Below are positions 7,340 through 16,855 of a stretch of 64,000 nt of DNA, one piece after another. The stretch's first letter is position 1. Each line of letters begins with the position of its first letter. Source of the DNA: Rhodothermales bacterium (GTDB lineage Bacteria; Bacteroidota; Rhodothermia; Rhodothermales; Bin80); assembly GCA_958296045.1 (NCBI GenBank), contig CATQHT010000001.1, positions 310,001 through 374,000 of the forward strand. The letters are read 5' to 3'. The notes under the pieces were generated by a model. It had not been told where the DNA came from. It saw only the letters and a list, made by a program, of their open reading frames with translations, and did no database searches. A program made the position numbers and the translations under genes.

Positions 7340-8344
7340 ATGACCTCGGTGCCGGAACCGTCCAGACTGCACAGCTTGGTGCGCGACATGGCACAGGTGC
7401 AGAGCACACAGATGCACGACCCAACACGGCCTGACGGACAGCGTCGCAAACGGGGAGTTGTTATTACGGTCTGCACGGTAGTCGCCTTTACGCTTTGGCT
7501 GCTGCTCAGCTTTGATGATCCCGGCGAAATCAGACTCAAGCTGGACACCACCATCGTTAATCCGCCTCCCGATACGGCATTTGCCAAACTGCCCGTGACC
7601 TCGGTGATGGCAAGTGTGCAAGGGGAAGTCTTAACGCTGTTCAATCTGAAGATGAGGCCTCCCGTCTTTCTCCTCGATGCGTCAAGAGATGTTACTGTCT
7701 CGCAAACAGCAGTAAGCTGGCCCCAAGGGGTCACTGCGCAGTTTGATAGCCCGGAGATCAGGCTCGTCAGGGAGCCGCGCCAAGAACGTATGGTGCCGGT
7801 CAAAGCCCGCATAGCAGTGGAACCTGTGACCGGGTATTCGCTCTTCGAGGCGCCCATGATACGTCCAGATTCGATAGCGGTGGGCGGCGCAGAATCCATC
7901 GTTAGGAACCTGCAAGCCTGGACTACAACTACGGTGCGGCAGGTAGAAGTCAAAGACTCACTGACGATGGAGCTATCATTGGCAGATTCCCTGCCAGGCT
8001 TAGTATCGCTATCGCACGACTACGTAGTGCTAACCGCACAGGCATACCGGTTCACCGAGGGAATCCGGGAGCTAACAGTGATTGTGACGGACGTTCCAAA
8101 TCCAGAGAACGTGGTGGACCTAGATCCTCCACAGGTGTCTGTCGTGTTCCACTCGCCGCTGCACCAGTTTGGTGCCGCCCACTCCACAGAGGATTTCTAC
8201 GCAACAGTCTCCTATGAGGCCATCCGGGAAGACACCACAGGCTCGGTAGTGCCGACGATCATTTTACCGCCGGACCTGCTCATCCGCCACATGGAAACGA
8301 AGCCCCGGTCGCTTAACTACTACGTGAATACCGGACTGCAGTAG
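7340..8344 (+). CDS. YbbR-like domain protein (CdaR-related), membrane anchored
   Basis: 334 aa from ATG 7340; ATG 7388 is an alternative. A basic N-terminus (RRKRG near 35-39) precedes a single membrane helix at about 39-58 (VVITVCTVVAFTLWLLLSF). The rest is extracytoplasmic and beta-rich, with repeated segments of the YbbR type, best seen in IRPDSIAVGGAESIVRNLQA near 175-195 and VTDVPNPENVVDLDPPQVSV near 254-273. In Firmicutes the related CdaR regulates the diadenylate cyclase CdaA, but no disA/cdaA gene is next door here, so that role is not supported. It is followed by a small membrane protein and the menaquinone operon. Family assignment is moderate. Confidence 0.6.
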   Translation: MTSVPEPSRLHSLVRDMAQVQSTQMHDPTRPDGQRRKRGVVITVCTVVAFTLWLLLSFDDPGEIRLKLDTTIVNPPPDTAFAKLPVTSVMASVQGEVLTLFNLKMRPPVFLLDASRDVTVSQTAVSWPQGVTAQFDSPEIRLVREPRQERMVPVKARIAVEPVTGYSLFEAPMIRPDSIAVGGAESIVRNLQAWTTTTVRQVEVKDSLTMELSLADSLPGLVSLSHDYVVLTAQAYRFTEGIRELTVIVTDVPNPENVVDLDPPQVSVVFHSPLHQFGAAHSTEDFYATVSYEAIREDTTGSVVPTIILPPDLLIRHMETKPRSLNYYVNTGLQ

Positions 8345-8405
8345 CATGTGGTGCAACCGGAGGGTGGATCAGATGTATGACTAGGCTGCCCTTAGCGCTA
8401 GCCTA

Positions 8406-9038
8406 ATGAAACGGCACAGGCCGCAAGAATACTCGGCTACCTTCGTCGAGACGCCAGAGGGCATTTTCACAGAAGATGGGATCTGGTTTCGGACGCGTGA
8501 GCGGTGGATTAAGGAATATGCTGGGGGCGTACTGGAGGAAGGACGTGTTGGTGAGCTCTTAAAGGAGGCGGCCGTGTGGCTGCGTACTGCCCAGACGCTG
8601 GCCCTCTGGCTGCTTCTGGCCACGTTGGCTGTGGCCACTCCGTTGCAGTCGGCTGTTGCGACGGTGGCGTTTTTTGCCCTCTGGCAGGCTATCGGGCCAG
8701 CGATGGTCAGCCGATGGGCGATCCCGGCGCTCAGGGTGCTTGAGCTGGTCGTACTGCAGGCGCTGTGCTTTGTGGGCGTACTCAGCTGGCTGGGCGCCTC
8801 GGGTCAGGTTGCGGCTGTAGTGACGGGCTTGGCGGGATTCGTGATGCTCCGGTGGGGGTTGCTCCAGAGGCTGTTACAGCCGCTAACCGAAAAGATCTGG
8901 AAAAGACTCTATCGCATGCCCGTACCGGATCATGTGCTGCGCGCTCTGATCGTGCGCAGGGCGTTGCGCCATGGAATAACGCTGGCAGACTTCGCTGGCA
9001 TTGAAGCGCGTATACAGAGCCACCTGAAAAAGCGGTAG
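8406..9038 (+). CDS. Hypothetical membrane protein upstream of menF
   Basis: 210 aa, family not recognised. The first 60 residues are soluble and charged (MKRHRPQEYSATFVETPEG). Three or four hydrophobic segments follow at roughly 66-82, 84-100, 112-131 and 135-151. The C-terminal 55 residues are basic and amphipathic (LTEKIWKRLYRMPVPDHVLR, ending SHLKKR). It starts 61 bp after the YbbR-like gene and ends 12 bp before menF on the same strand, so it may be transcribed with the menaquinone operon. No catalytic motif is visible. The position suggests but does not prove a link with quinone or membrane metabolism. Confidence 0.6.
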   Translation: MKRHRPQEYSATFVETPEGIFTEDGIWFRTRERWIKEYAGGVLEEGRVGELLKEAAVWLRTAQTLALWLLLATLAVATPLQSAVATVAFFALWQAIGPAMVSRWAIPALRVLELVVLQALCFVGVLSWLGASGQVAAVVTGLAGFVMLRWGLLQRLLQPLTEKIWKRLYRMPVPDHVLRALIVRRALRHGITLADFAGIEARIQSHLKKR

Positions 9039-9050
9039 CGCGCCCCGCGA

Positions 9051-10505
9051 ATGCCCACGGAAATGGTCCACGCTACGGTGGCGGAAAGATATGCGGCAGC
9101 CAGGCAGCAGTTGGCTCGCCAAGTGCACACGCTGTTGGATCAGAAAGGCGCGGAGCCAGGGTGTATAGTGCAGGCTTCGGTGGCGCTGCCGCCGATGAGT
9201 CCGCTCCACTGGCTGATGGGGCAGCGATCAGGGCATTCGCTCGAGCACGATTCTCGGATGTATTGGGCAGGCCGCGAAGATGGCACGGCCGTGGCCGGTA
9301 TCGGAGAAGCCGATGTCGTTTACGGACCGCCGGGCGCCAGCCTTCACAAACTGGCTGGGCCACTGGGACCGATGCTGCAGCGTGGGCCAGCAGGTGTCCG
9401 GTACTATGGAGGTCTGCGCTTCGATCCGTCGGCCGAGCCAGAAGGCAAATGGCGGCCGTTTGGAGCGTTCTGGTTTGTGCTGCCCCGTTTTGAGGTGCGT
9501 ACCTGCGCACATCAGACGACCTTATGTTGCAACCTGGTCCCGGCACGAGACTATTGGGTACAGGAATCGATTCTGGCGATGATTGCCAGAATCGGCATGC
9601 CGGATTTTACACCTCAGGGTCCCTTGGCCAAACCCATAAGCCGGATCAACCGGCCGGATATGGCAGAGTGGCACGCAAAGATTGATTGGGCTCTGGGGGC
9701 GTTTGTAGAACAGGCTGTTGCTAAGGTGGTGCTGTCGCGTGAGGCCTTGTACATCTTTGCCGAGCCCCTCAAGCCGTTGGTCCTTCTCGAGCGTCTAGCG
9801 GGCGGTGCGCCGCACTGTTTTCATTTTCTGTTCCAGCCAAAGGGGGGCGCCGCCTTTGTAGGTGCGTCTCCAGAGCGGCTCTTTGAGCGCCGTGGGCGCG
9901 CCATAGCAAGCGAGGCGGTGGCCGGTACACGGCCGCGGGGAGCTTGCCCTGTCGAGGATGCGCGCCTACTAAATGAGCTTCTGCACAGCGATAAGGAGAG
10001 GCTAGAGCACGAGTACGTGCGCATCAGCCTGCGCGAGCAGCTGCAGCCCCTGGCAGGCACGCTGCACCTGGATGCGGAGCCTTCAGAAATGAAGCTTACC
10101 AACGGGCGCCACCTAGTGTCCAAAGTGCATGCGGTGCTGCGGCCGGGTGTCACCAGTCTGGATGTATTGGAAGCTCTGCACCCAACGCCTGCGGTTGGCG
10201 GCTATCCCGGGCGCGCGGCACTCAGGGCCATCAGAGCCCAAGAACCGATTGATCGGGGCTGGTATGCGGGTCCGGTGGGCTGGCTGGGAAAGAATCAGGC
10301 AGACTTTTGCGTAGGCATCAGGTCTGGGCTGATAGTTGGCAATGAGCTGGCGCTGTATTCTGGTGGCGGTATCGTGACGGGGTCCGAGGCGCAGGCGGAA
10401 TGGCAGGAGCTGGAGCACAAGATTCAGGGATTCACCCGAGTACTTGGCATAGAGCAGAGAGGAGCGATGCCCGAAATGGCTTGTATGGCTTCGTTGGCAG
10501 TCTGA
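9051..10505 (+). CDS. menF: Isochorismate synthase
   Basis: 484 aa, typical for the chorismate-utilising family. The catalytic half carries FVGASPERLFERRGRAIASE near 270, AGTRPRG, DKERLEHEYVR, and the C-terminal signature ALHPTPAVGGYPGRAALRAI followed by DRGWYAGPVGW and GGGIVTGSEAQAEWQE. It converts chorismate to isochorismate, the first committed step of menaquinone synthesis. Being followed after 13 bp by menD and then the remaining men genes separates it from a salicylate or siderophore isochorismate synthase. The N-terminal 200 residues are the less conserved half, as usual. Confidence 0.93.
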   Translation: MPTEMVHATVAERYAAARQQLARQVHTLLDQKGAEPGCIVQASVALPPMSPLHWLMGQRSGHSLEHDSRMYWAGREDGTAVAGIGEADVVYGPPGASLHKLAGPLGPMLQRGPAGVRYYGGLRFDPSAEPEGKWRPFGAFWFVLPRFEVRTCAHQTTLCCNLVPARDYWVQESILAMIARIGMPDFTPQGPLAKPISRINRPDMAEWHAKIDWALGAFVEQAVAKVVLSREALYIFAEPLKPLVLLERLAGGAPHCFHFLFQPKGGAAFVGASPERLFERRGRAIASEAVAGTRPRGACPVEDARLLNELLHSDKERLEHEYVRISLREQLQPLAGTLHLDAEPSEMKLTNGRHLVSKVHAVLRPGVTSLDVLEALHPTPAVGGYPGRAALRAIRAQEPIDRGWYAGPVGWLGKNQADFCVGIRSGLIVGNELALYSGGGIVTGSEAQAEWQELEHKIQGFTRVLGIEQRGAMPEMACMASLAV

Positions 10506-10518
10506 TGCACCGGTCACG

Positions 10519-12249
10519 ATGAAGGGCGGAATCAACCGCATCTGGGCCTCGTTGGTGGTCGAAGAGCTGATCCGGTGTGGCGTAGATACCTTTGTGATGG
10601 CGTCTGGCTACCGAAGTGCTCCTTTGGCACTTGCTGCTGCAGCGCATTCTGGAGCGCGTGTCATTAGCCACTTCGATGAGCGGGGCGCAGCATTCGTTGC
10701 GTTGGGGTCTGCACGCGTGACCGGTCGTGCGGCCGCATGGATCACGACTTCAGGGACGGCGGCAGCCAACGGGTTGCCAGCCGCCATTGAAGCCCACGCG
10801 GATCGTGTCCCGTTGCTGCTCTTAACCGCGGATCGTCCCCCAGAACTGCAAGCCACAGGCGCTAATCAGACTATTCGTCAGTCCGCACTCTTCCAGCCAT
10901 TTGTGCGGTGGTCATTTCAGCTGCCGCCCCCGTCTGAGGCTGTCGCACCTACCATGATACTGACGACCGTGGATCAGGCGGTGCACCGTATGCATGGCCA
11001 GTACGCGGGCCCGGTGCATCTGAACTGCCGGTTTCGGGCGCCGCTTGTACGGGAAGCGCCTGTGAATCCTGCGTACCTTGAGCCGCTGTGCCAGTGGGCG
11101 CAGTCAGGCAAGCCATTCACGACATATGTCCGTGCCCCTGACCAGTCAGCGGGGACAGAGATTGCAGAAACTTTGGATGGTGTTTCGCGAGTCCTGATGG
11201 TGATCGGACGTCTCAGACGCCCAGAAGATGGCGCCGCGGCTTTGGACTTAGCGCAAGCCTGCCGATGGCCAGCGATAGCCGACATAGGTAGCCAGGTGCG
11301 ACTCGGCGCAGCGTCTGATGTCAGGATGGAGGCAGCTGCCCAGTGTCTGGAAGCGGATGCGCTGGATCGGGTGCCTCCTCCACAGGCTGTGCTGTACTTG
11401 GGTGCGCCCGCGGTATCGAAGAAGCTGAGGCAGTACCTGCACCGCCATCGCCCGCCGCGTTTTGTCACCGCAGACGAGTCGCCCTGCAGGTTCGATCCGC
11501 AGCACGAGGTTACCCAACGCATACAGTGTAGGGTGGCTTCGGCCTGCGCCGCGGCCAAGGCGGCGTTGTCGGGGCGCACCTTCGACGAAGCATGGCTTGG
11601 TAGCTGGCAGCATGTAAACAGGTGCGCGCGTCGCGCGATAAGCAAGGAAGTGGCTAGCAGCGGGCTGATAAGCGAGCCGGCGGTTGTTCGTATTGTGTCA
11701 CGACTCATCCCGCAGGCACACACCCTGGTGCTGGGCAGCAGCATGCCGATTCGCGACGCGGACCGGTTCAGCAGCATCCAGGGACCACGCGTGCGGGTCG
11801 TAGCTAACCGGGGCGCCAGCGGCATTGACGGCACCGTGGCTACGGCGGCGGGCGCGGCTGCGGCAAGCGGTGCGCCAGCAACGGTTGTGCTGGGGGACCT
11901 CGCATTGCTGCATGACCTGAACTCTCTGTCGCTAGCGCGGTCTGCGCCCTTGGTGATCATCGTGATCAATAACGATGGCGGTGGAATTTTCCACATGGTG
12001 GACATAGCTACCTCGCCGGAGCTGTTTGAGCAGTGTTTCGGGACGCCGCACGGCCTGCATTTTGCGGATGCCGCACATCAGTTCGAGCTTAGCTATGCCC
12101 GCGTCAGCACAATAGAAACACTAGCTGCGGTATATTCGGAGGCCTGCGGCCGTGCCATGTCCACGCTTATTGAGATTTGCACAGACAGGAGCGAAAACAG
12201 CGCGTACCATGCTGCGCTAGCTTCGCGGACGGCCGCGGCTATCAAGTAA
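10519..12249 (+). CDS. menD: SEPHCHC synthase (2-succinyl-5-enolpyruvyl-6-hydroxy-3-cyclohexene-1-carboxylate synthase)
   Basis: 576 aa, normal for this thiamine-diphosphate enzyme. The N-terminal domain has [14 protein letters not shown] near 29 (family consensus SPGSRSTPL, here altered in two places), [14 protein letters not shown] with the glutamate that activates Th[20 protein letters not shown], and [20 protein letters not shown]. The C-terminal ThDP-binding domain has [15 protein letters not shown] and [12 protein letters not shown], the metal/diphosphate site. It condenses isochorismate with 2-oxoglutarate. It follows menF by 13 bp and precedes menB by 7 bp. Confidence 0.94.
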   Translation: MKGGINRIWASLVVEELIRCGVDTFVMASGYRSAPLALAAAAHSGARVISHFDERGAAFVALGSARVTGRAAAWITTSGTAAANGLPAAIEAHADRVPLLLLTADRPPELQATGANQTIRQSALFQPFVRWSFQLPPPSEAVAPTMILTTVDQAVHRMHGQYAGPVHLNCRFRAPLVREAPVNPAYLEPLCQWAQSGKPFTTYVRAPDQSAGTEIAETLDGVSRVLMVIGRLRRPEDGAAALDLAQACRWPAIADIGSQVRLGAASDVRMEAAAQCLEADALDRVPPPQAVLYLGAPAVSKKLRQYLHRHRPPRFVTADESPCRFDPQHEVTQRIQCRVASACAAAKAALSGRTFDEAWLGSWQHVNRCARRAISKEVASSGLISEPAVVRIVSRLIPQAHTLVLGSSMPIRDADRFSSIQGPRVRVVANRGASGIDGTVATAAGAAAASGAPATVVLGDLALLHDLNSLSLARSAPLVIIVINNDGGGIFHMVDIATSPELFEQCFGTPHGLHFADAAHQFELSYARVSTIETLAAVYSEACGRAMSTLIEICTDRSENSAYHAALASRTAAAIK

Positions 12250-12256
12250 AACGGCT

Positions 12257-13147
12257 ATGGCAGACACCAGAAGGAAACATCACTTCACGCATCGACCGAC
12301 GGTCACTGGACCCTTCTTATGGACATCCGTTGGGAGCTTTGAAGATATCCTCTATCACACGGGCAAGGCCGGGACCGACACCGAGGGCATTGCTAAAATC
12401 ACTATTAACCGTCCTGAAGTTCGCAACGCGTTTCGTCCGCGTACGGTAGTGGAGATGCAGGAGGCGTTCGGGCTGGCGCGGGACGATGCTGCAGTCGGTG
12501 TTATTGTCCTTGCAGGGCAGGGAACGAAAGCGTTCTGCTCTGGAGGCGATCAGCGCATCCGAGGAGATCACGGATACACAGAGTCTGGCACAGGCGTGCA
12601 GCGCCTTAACGTGCTGGATCTGCAGCGTCAGATTCGAACCTGCCCTAAACCGGTGATCGCCATGGTGGCCGGCTGGGCCGTAGGTGGCGGCCATGTGCTC
12701 CACGTCATGTGCGACCTGACGATTGCAGCGGACAATGCCAGGTTCATGCAGACCGGGCCCAAAGTGGGGTCGTTTGACGGAGGGTACGGAGCGAGCTACT
12801 TGGCCCGCATGGTGGGCCAAAAGAAGGCGCGCGAAATCTGGTTCCTTTGCCGGCCTTATGACGCCGAGGCAGCCCTGAAGATGGGGCTGGTAAATACGGT
12901 CGTGCCAGTCAAATACCTGGAACGGGAAACCGTCCAGTGGTGTCGGGAGATTCTGCAGAACTCCAACATCGCCATTCGGATGCTCAAGGCCGGACTCAAT
13001 GCTGACTGCGATGGTCAAGCCGGGCTTCAGGAGCTCGCCGGGCATGCCACGATGCTCTTCTATATGACAAAGGAGGGTCAAGAGGGGCGCAATGCATACC
13101 TGGAGAAGCGTCCGCCCGCCTTTGATCGCCAAGGGTACAGGCCGTAG
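12257..13147 (+). CDS. menB: 1,4-dihydroxy-2-naphthoyl-CoA synthase
   Basis: 296 aa crotonase-fold protein. Landmarks: [18 protein letters not shown] near 45-62, the oxyanion-hole segment AFCSGGDQ near 95, [20 protein letters not shown] near 140, and the MenB-specific [20 protein letters not shown] near 172, then [17 protein letters not shown]. These distinguish it from ordinary enoyl-CoA hydratases. It closes the second ring, turning o-succinylbenzoyl-CoA into 1,4-dihydroxy-2-naphthoyl-CoA in the cytoplasm. Unlike the E. coli gene order, it is placed between menD and menA, before menC and menE. Confidence 0.95.
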   Translation: MADTRRKHHFTHRPTVTGPFLWTSVGSFEDILYHTGKAGTDTEGIAKITINRPEVRNAFRPRTVVEMQEAFGLARDDAAVGVIVLAGQGTKAFCSGGDQRIRGDHGYTESGTGVQRLNVLDLQRQIRTCPKPVIAMVAGWAVGGGHVLHVMCDLTIAADNARFMQTGPKVGSFDGGYGASYLARMVGQKKAREIWFLCRPYDAEAALKMGLVNTVVPVKYLERETVQWCREILQNSNIAIRMLKAGLNADCDGQAGLQELAGHATMLFYMTKEGQEGRNAYLEKRPPAFDRQGYRP

Positions 13148-13149
13148 CT

Positions 13150-14049
13150 GTGGCACGGGACACACCATCGTCGCCAGCAAGGATCTGGTTGTGGGCGGCG
13201 CGCCCGAAGACGCTGCCAGCAGCTGTGGCACCAGTCATGATAGGCGGTGCCATGGCGTACGACGCTGGGGGGTTGCACCTGCCAGCGTTGCTGGCGGCGC
13301 TGGTCGGCGCCATGCTGCTGCAGGTCGGCACGAACTTCTGCAATGACTATTGCGACTGGCGCAATGGGGCGGATACCCCTAGTCGTAAGGGGCCAGTACG
13401 CATGACGCAGGCAGGTCTGGTATCGCCAGTGGCGATGCGCCAAGCCACTTTGGCGGTATTTCTCTTAGCTACTGCAGTCGGTGTTTTCCTTATCGTGCGC
13501 GGAGGCTGGCCAATAGCTGTGATAGGCGTTTGCTCCATTCTGGCTGGCGTACTGTATTCGGCTGGCCGCTTTCCGCTGGCGTATCTGGGGTTGGGCGACC
13601 TGTTTGTGCTGACGTTTTTCGGACCGGTGGCTACTGGTGGTACGTTCTACGTTCTAACGCTGCAGATGAGTGCCGAGGTGCTGATCGCCGGTATGGCACC
13701 GGGCCTCTTAGCGACGGCGATCCTACAGGTGAACAACATCCGCGACCGGGAGGAGGACAGTGTTGCGGGCAAGAAGACGCTGGTTGTGCGCTTCGGGAGG
13801 CGTCTTGGGCTTGGCATATGGGCGGGATGCGTCGTAGTGGCGGCGCTTATCCCGCTGGAGCTCTTAGCAGCGACAGCAGAGCACCGGTGGGCGGCACTGA
13901 CGGTCCTTATCCTCATACCGGCCCTGGCAATGTTTGCACGGCTGCGGGAGGAAACGGCGGCAGAGCGCCTCAATCCGCTACTGGGCCAGACCGGGGTGCT
14001 GATGCTCGCGCACAGTGTGCTATTCTCACTGGGCTGGATTCTTGGCTGA
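13150..14049 (+). CDS. menA: 1,4-dihydroxy-2-naphthoate polyprenyltransferase
   Basis: 299 aa, UbiA superfamily integral membrane protein; GTG start at 13150, two bases after the menB stop. The first Asp-rich motif is NFCNDYCDWRNGADTPSRKG near 64-83 and the second is VNNIRDREEDSVAGKKTL near 195, both needed for Mg-diphosphate binding. Seven to nine hydrophobic helices fill the remainder. The enzyme attaches the isoprenoid chain to DHNA at the membrane to give demethylmenaquinone. No ubiE/menG methyltransferase is in this cluster. It is followed by menC after 4 bp. Confidence 0.94.
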   Translation: MARDTPSSPARIWLWAARPKTLPAAVAPVMIGGAMAYDAGGLHLPALLAALVGAMLLQVGTNFCNDYCDWRNGADTPSRKGPVRMTQAGLVSPVAMRQATLAVFLLATAVGVFLIVRGGWPIAVIGVCSILAGVLYSAGRFPLAYLGLGDLFVLTFFGPVATGGTFYVLTLQMSAEVLIAGMAPGLLATAILQVNNIRDREEDSVAGKKTLVVRFGRRLGLGIWAGCVVVAALIPLELLAATAEHRWAALTVLILIPALAMFARLREETAAERLNPLLGQTGVLMLAHSVLFSLGWILG

Positions 14050-14053
14050 GGCG

Positions 14054-15043
14054 ATGTGGCCGCAGCTGGGTGAAGAGCTGTACCGGTATCGCGTGCCGCT
14101 TGCGGTTCCGGTCCAGTGGGGTGGTACCTGGCATACCTGTCGCGAGGGGCTGCTGCTGCGGCGCACGTTCGAAGGTATTGGTGAAGCTTGGGGAGAAATC
14201 GCGCCGTTGCCCGGATTCAGTCGCGAACGACTGCAGGATGTGATGCCGGGTGCGCAACCGCGTGGCGCGCCCGTGTCGGCGTCGGTGGTATGCGGCAGGG
14301 AATCGGCGCACTTGCTCCTGAGCGCGCAGCATTCTCGCGCAGCAGGCGTACGCAGGCGCACCATTCAAGTTTGTGCGCTGCTCACTGGAACCCGATCACA
14401 GGTGTTAGAGCAGGCGCAAAGCGCTCAAGCGGCTGGATATTCGGCCGTCAAAGTAAAGGTCGGTCGCCAGTCTGTAGGTGAAGATATCCGCCTAGTGCGT
14501 GACGTCAGACAATGCGTCGGGGCGGCCATAGAGCTGCGGTTGGACGCCAACAGAGCGTGGACCATGCATGAAGCGGACTTATTTGCGCACGGCATAAAAG
14601 GGTACGATGTTGCCTTCGTCGAGGAACCCCTTGCGCGTCCAGACCAGCTGCCTGAGTTGGCGAGCACCGTGCCGATAGCCTTGGACGAAAGCCTGACTGA
14701 ATTCTCATTGGGAGAGTTATCGCAGCATCGTTATGCCCGGGCGATCGTAATCAAACCCATGCTGCTGGGCGGGCCCCAAATCGCACTTGCCTGGGCGTCC
14801 TATGCGTCACATCTGGGCATAGTGCCGGTTATCAGCGCGGCGTTTGAGACGGGCATTGGAATGCTTGCGCTGTTGCATACGGTCGGGCGCATGTCATCTG
14901 CCGCAACTGCAGGGCTAGATACCTACCGGTATATTGCGCGCGATGTTCTGAATCCAAGGCTGAAGCTATCCGCGCCGCGTGTCAGTATACCCCTAACGTC
15001 GAGTATAACGGTGGATTACAGCCTATTGACACGTATCGCATGA
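14054..15043 (+). CDS. menC: o-Succinylbenzoate synthase
   Basis: 329 aa from ATG 14054 (MWPQLGEELYRYRVPL); the frame is open 13 codons further into menA but the ATG just after the menA stop is the better start. Enolase-superfamily residues are all visible: the catalytic Lys pair AVKVKVG, metal ligands Asp in LRLDANRAW, Glu in FVEEPLARP, Asp in IALDESL, and the second catalytic Lys in AIVIKPMLLGG. It dehydrates SHCHC to o-succinylbenzoate. The stop overlaps the menE start (ATGA), so translation is probably coupled. Confidence 0.92.
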   Translation: MWPQLGEELYRYRVPLAVPVQWGGTWHTCREGLLLRRTFEGIGEAWGEIAPLPGFSRERLQDVMPGAQPRGAPVSASVVCGRESAHLLLSAQHSRAAGVRRRTIQVCALLTGTRSQVLEQAQSAQAAGYSAVKVKVGRQSVGEDIRLVRDVRQCVGAAIELRLDANRAWTMHEADLFAHGIKGYDVAFVEEPLARPDQLPELASTVPIALDESLTEFSLGELSQHRYARAIVIKPMLLGGPQIALAWASYASHLGIVPVISAAFETGIGMLALLHTVGRMSSAATAGLDTYRYIARDVLNPRLKLSAPRVSIPLTSSITVDYSLLTRIA

Positions 15044-16461
15044 GTGCTGTTCCTCCGGCGCCAGACCTCCTGAGTAGGGCTGCCAGCCGCTGGCCGCAGC
15101 GCTCTGCCGTGGTGTTTTCCGGGGGTGCGCTATCGTTTAAGGAGTTGGAGCGCCGTGCCTGCGCAGCTGCCTTGGCTGTTGCCGAATGGACGGATGCCTC
15201 CTGGGTGGGTCTGGTGCCACGCCGGACTTGGCCGACTATCGTGCTGCTGCTCGCGCTGATGCGCGCCGGCCGCACGGTGTGCCTGCTGAGTCCTCGGTGG
15301 CCGCCTGCGGCGCGGCAGCGTGCGGCGCAACAGGTGGATGCCGAAATGCCGATCCTGGACGACACGGCTGCGGATGCATTGGGGCGTACGGCCCCGATGT
15401 CTGGCGCGGCATTATCCGAATCTTCAGCGTTGCCTTGCAAAGCGGGTGCTAAAGCGGGTGCTATCGTGTTCACCTCAGGGACGACAGCCGGGCCGAAAGC
15501 GGCGCTGCTTAGCGCGGGGAATCTCTTCTATAGCGCGTTTGGTGCACTGCACCGCGTTCGCCTTGACGCAGGAGATCGGTGGTTGCTGTCTTTGCCGATC
15601 TACCACGTTGCAGGCCTGGGGGTCGTGTGGCGCTGCATGTGCGCAGGTGCCGCGACCGTGCTGCCAATCCCAGAAGCGAGTCTAGGAGAACTGATGCCCC
15701 GCTTTGCCTGTACGCATGCATCGATGGTACCGACACAGCTCACAAGGGTGCTCAACAATGAAGGAGACGTCGGTCCTTCGCACCTGAAGGCGATACAGGT
15801 CGGTGGCGCCGGGGTGCCACTTGACCTGCTGCGCCAGGCCCGCAGCAGGGGTTACCCGGTGTGCACCACATACGGACTGACAGAATCCGCTTCGCAGATG
15901 ACGGCACTGGGACCTGACGCCCCTTCGGCTTTGTTGGCCACATCGGGTCGGATCCTGCCGTACAGGGAGATGCGAATCGCCGAAGACGGCGAGATTCTCA
16001 TTCGCGGCTCCGTGCGGTTTCAGGGGTACATTGAGGATGGACGCTTGCTACGACCTTTTGACGCAGAGGGATGGTTTGCCACGGGCGATGTCGGACACAT
16101 GGATGCGTTTGGTAACCTCCATGTGGAGTACCGGAAGGATAACATGTTCATCTCTGGAGGTGAAAATATCGCGCCGGAAGCTATTGAGCGTGCGTTAAGA
16201 GCGATTCGTGGTGTAGAACGAGCTATCGTCGTGCCGGTATCTGACCGAGATTTCGGGGCGCGCCCGCTCGCGTTTGTAGCCGGAACCGATGACTGGGTGA
16301 GGATTTCTCGGGAGCTGGAGAAGGAACTGCCGCGATTCATGATTCCGTCATTACGAAGGTGGCCGCCAGGACTTGCCCGTACGAGGGCAAAGGCCATTCG
16401 AGGTATGCTCAAAGCGATGATACGGGCTGAGAATGCGGCTGGCGGATCGACAGGGATCTGA
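15040..16461 (+). CDS. menE: o-Succinylbenzoate-CoA ligase
   Basis: 473 aa adenylate-forming enzyme. Core motifs: A3 AIVFTSGTTAGPKAALLS near 143-160, A5 PVCTTYGLTESASQM near 275, A7 EGWFATGDVGHMDAFG, A8 EYRKDNMFISGGENIAPEA, and a final catalytic-Lys region near ARTRAKAIRGML. It activates o-succinylbenzoate to its CoA thioester for MenB. Starts by ATGA overlap with menC and is the last gene of the men run. No menH or menI is seen beside it; those activities are either elsewhere or served by other hydrolases. Confidence 0.92.
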   Translation: MSAVPPAPDLLSRAASRWPQRSAVVFSGGALSFKELERRACAAALAVAEWTDASWVGLVPRRTWPTIVLLLALMRAGRTVCLLSPRWPPAARQRAAQQVDAEMPILDDTAADALGRTAPMSGAALSESSALPCKAGAKAGAIVFTSGTTAGPKAALLSAGNLFYSAFGALHRVRLDAGDRWLLSLPIYHVAGLGVVWRCMCAGAATVLPIPEASLGELMPRFACTHASMVPTQLTRVLNNEGDVGPSHLKAIQVGGAGVPLDLLRQARSRGYPVCTTYGLTESASQMTALGPDAPSALLATSGRILPYREMRIAEDGEILIRGSVRFQGYIEDGRLLRPFDAEGWFATGDVGHMDAFGNLHVEYRKDNMFISGGENIAPEAIERALRAIRGVERAIVVPVSDRDFGARPLAFVAGTDDWVRISRELEKELPRFMIPSLRRWPPGLARTRAKAIRGMLKAMIRAENAAGGSTGI

Positions 16462-16855
16462 CCTTGGGGTGCGCTGGTGCCGAGTTCGCAATGCAGGCTG
16501 GTGCAGGGTCGCACGCCCTGACGCGTCTGGCACGAGGTCTGGACGGTGCAAAAAAAACGCAGCGACAGTGGCGGAGGTCTTGATTTTTGAATTGTATATA
16601 AGTACTTTGTGTCCGATCGCGAACTAGGGAGGCACACCAGCCTGACACACAGTTACGGACATCTCTTGCTAAGCTGCCGTCGCGGAACAGGACGGATCGG
16701 TGCAGAACCGCTTGGGGCGGCATTCCCCGTTAGGTATGGCTCGTCGCGATGTGGTATCTTGTCTGGGTGGTGCAGGGGCCTTCCTGAGCCATGTCGCAAG
16801 GTACAACGGCTTGGTGCACACCTGCCTGATTTCATTCACTAATCGGAGGTTGAAC
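16462..16855. other. Intergenic region before the TonB-dependent receptor gene
   Basis: 394 bp. It contains a run of eight A at about 16549-16556 and an AT-rich patch around 16580-16605 (GAATTGTATATAAGTAC) that is the likeliest promoter area, but I cannot define -33/-7 or -35/-10 boxes with confidence. A GGAGG-type ribosome-binding site lies at 16845-16849, seven bases before the ATG at 16856. Confidence 0.45.

Noticed and set aside
10974-12005. 343-codon minus-strand ORF inside menD
   Set aside because: Antisense shadow of a fully conserved menD; Ser/Ala/Arg-rich with no motif.
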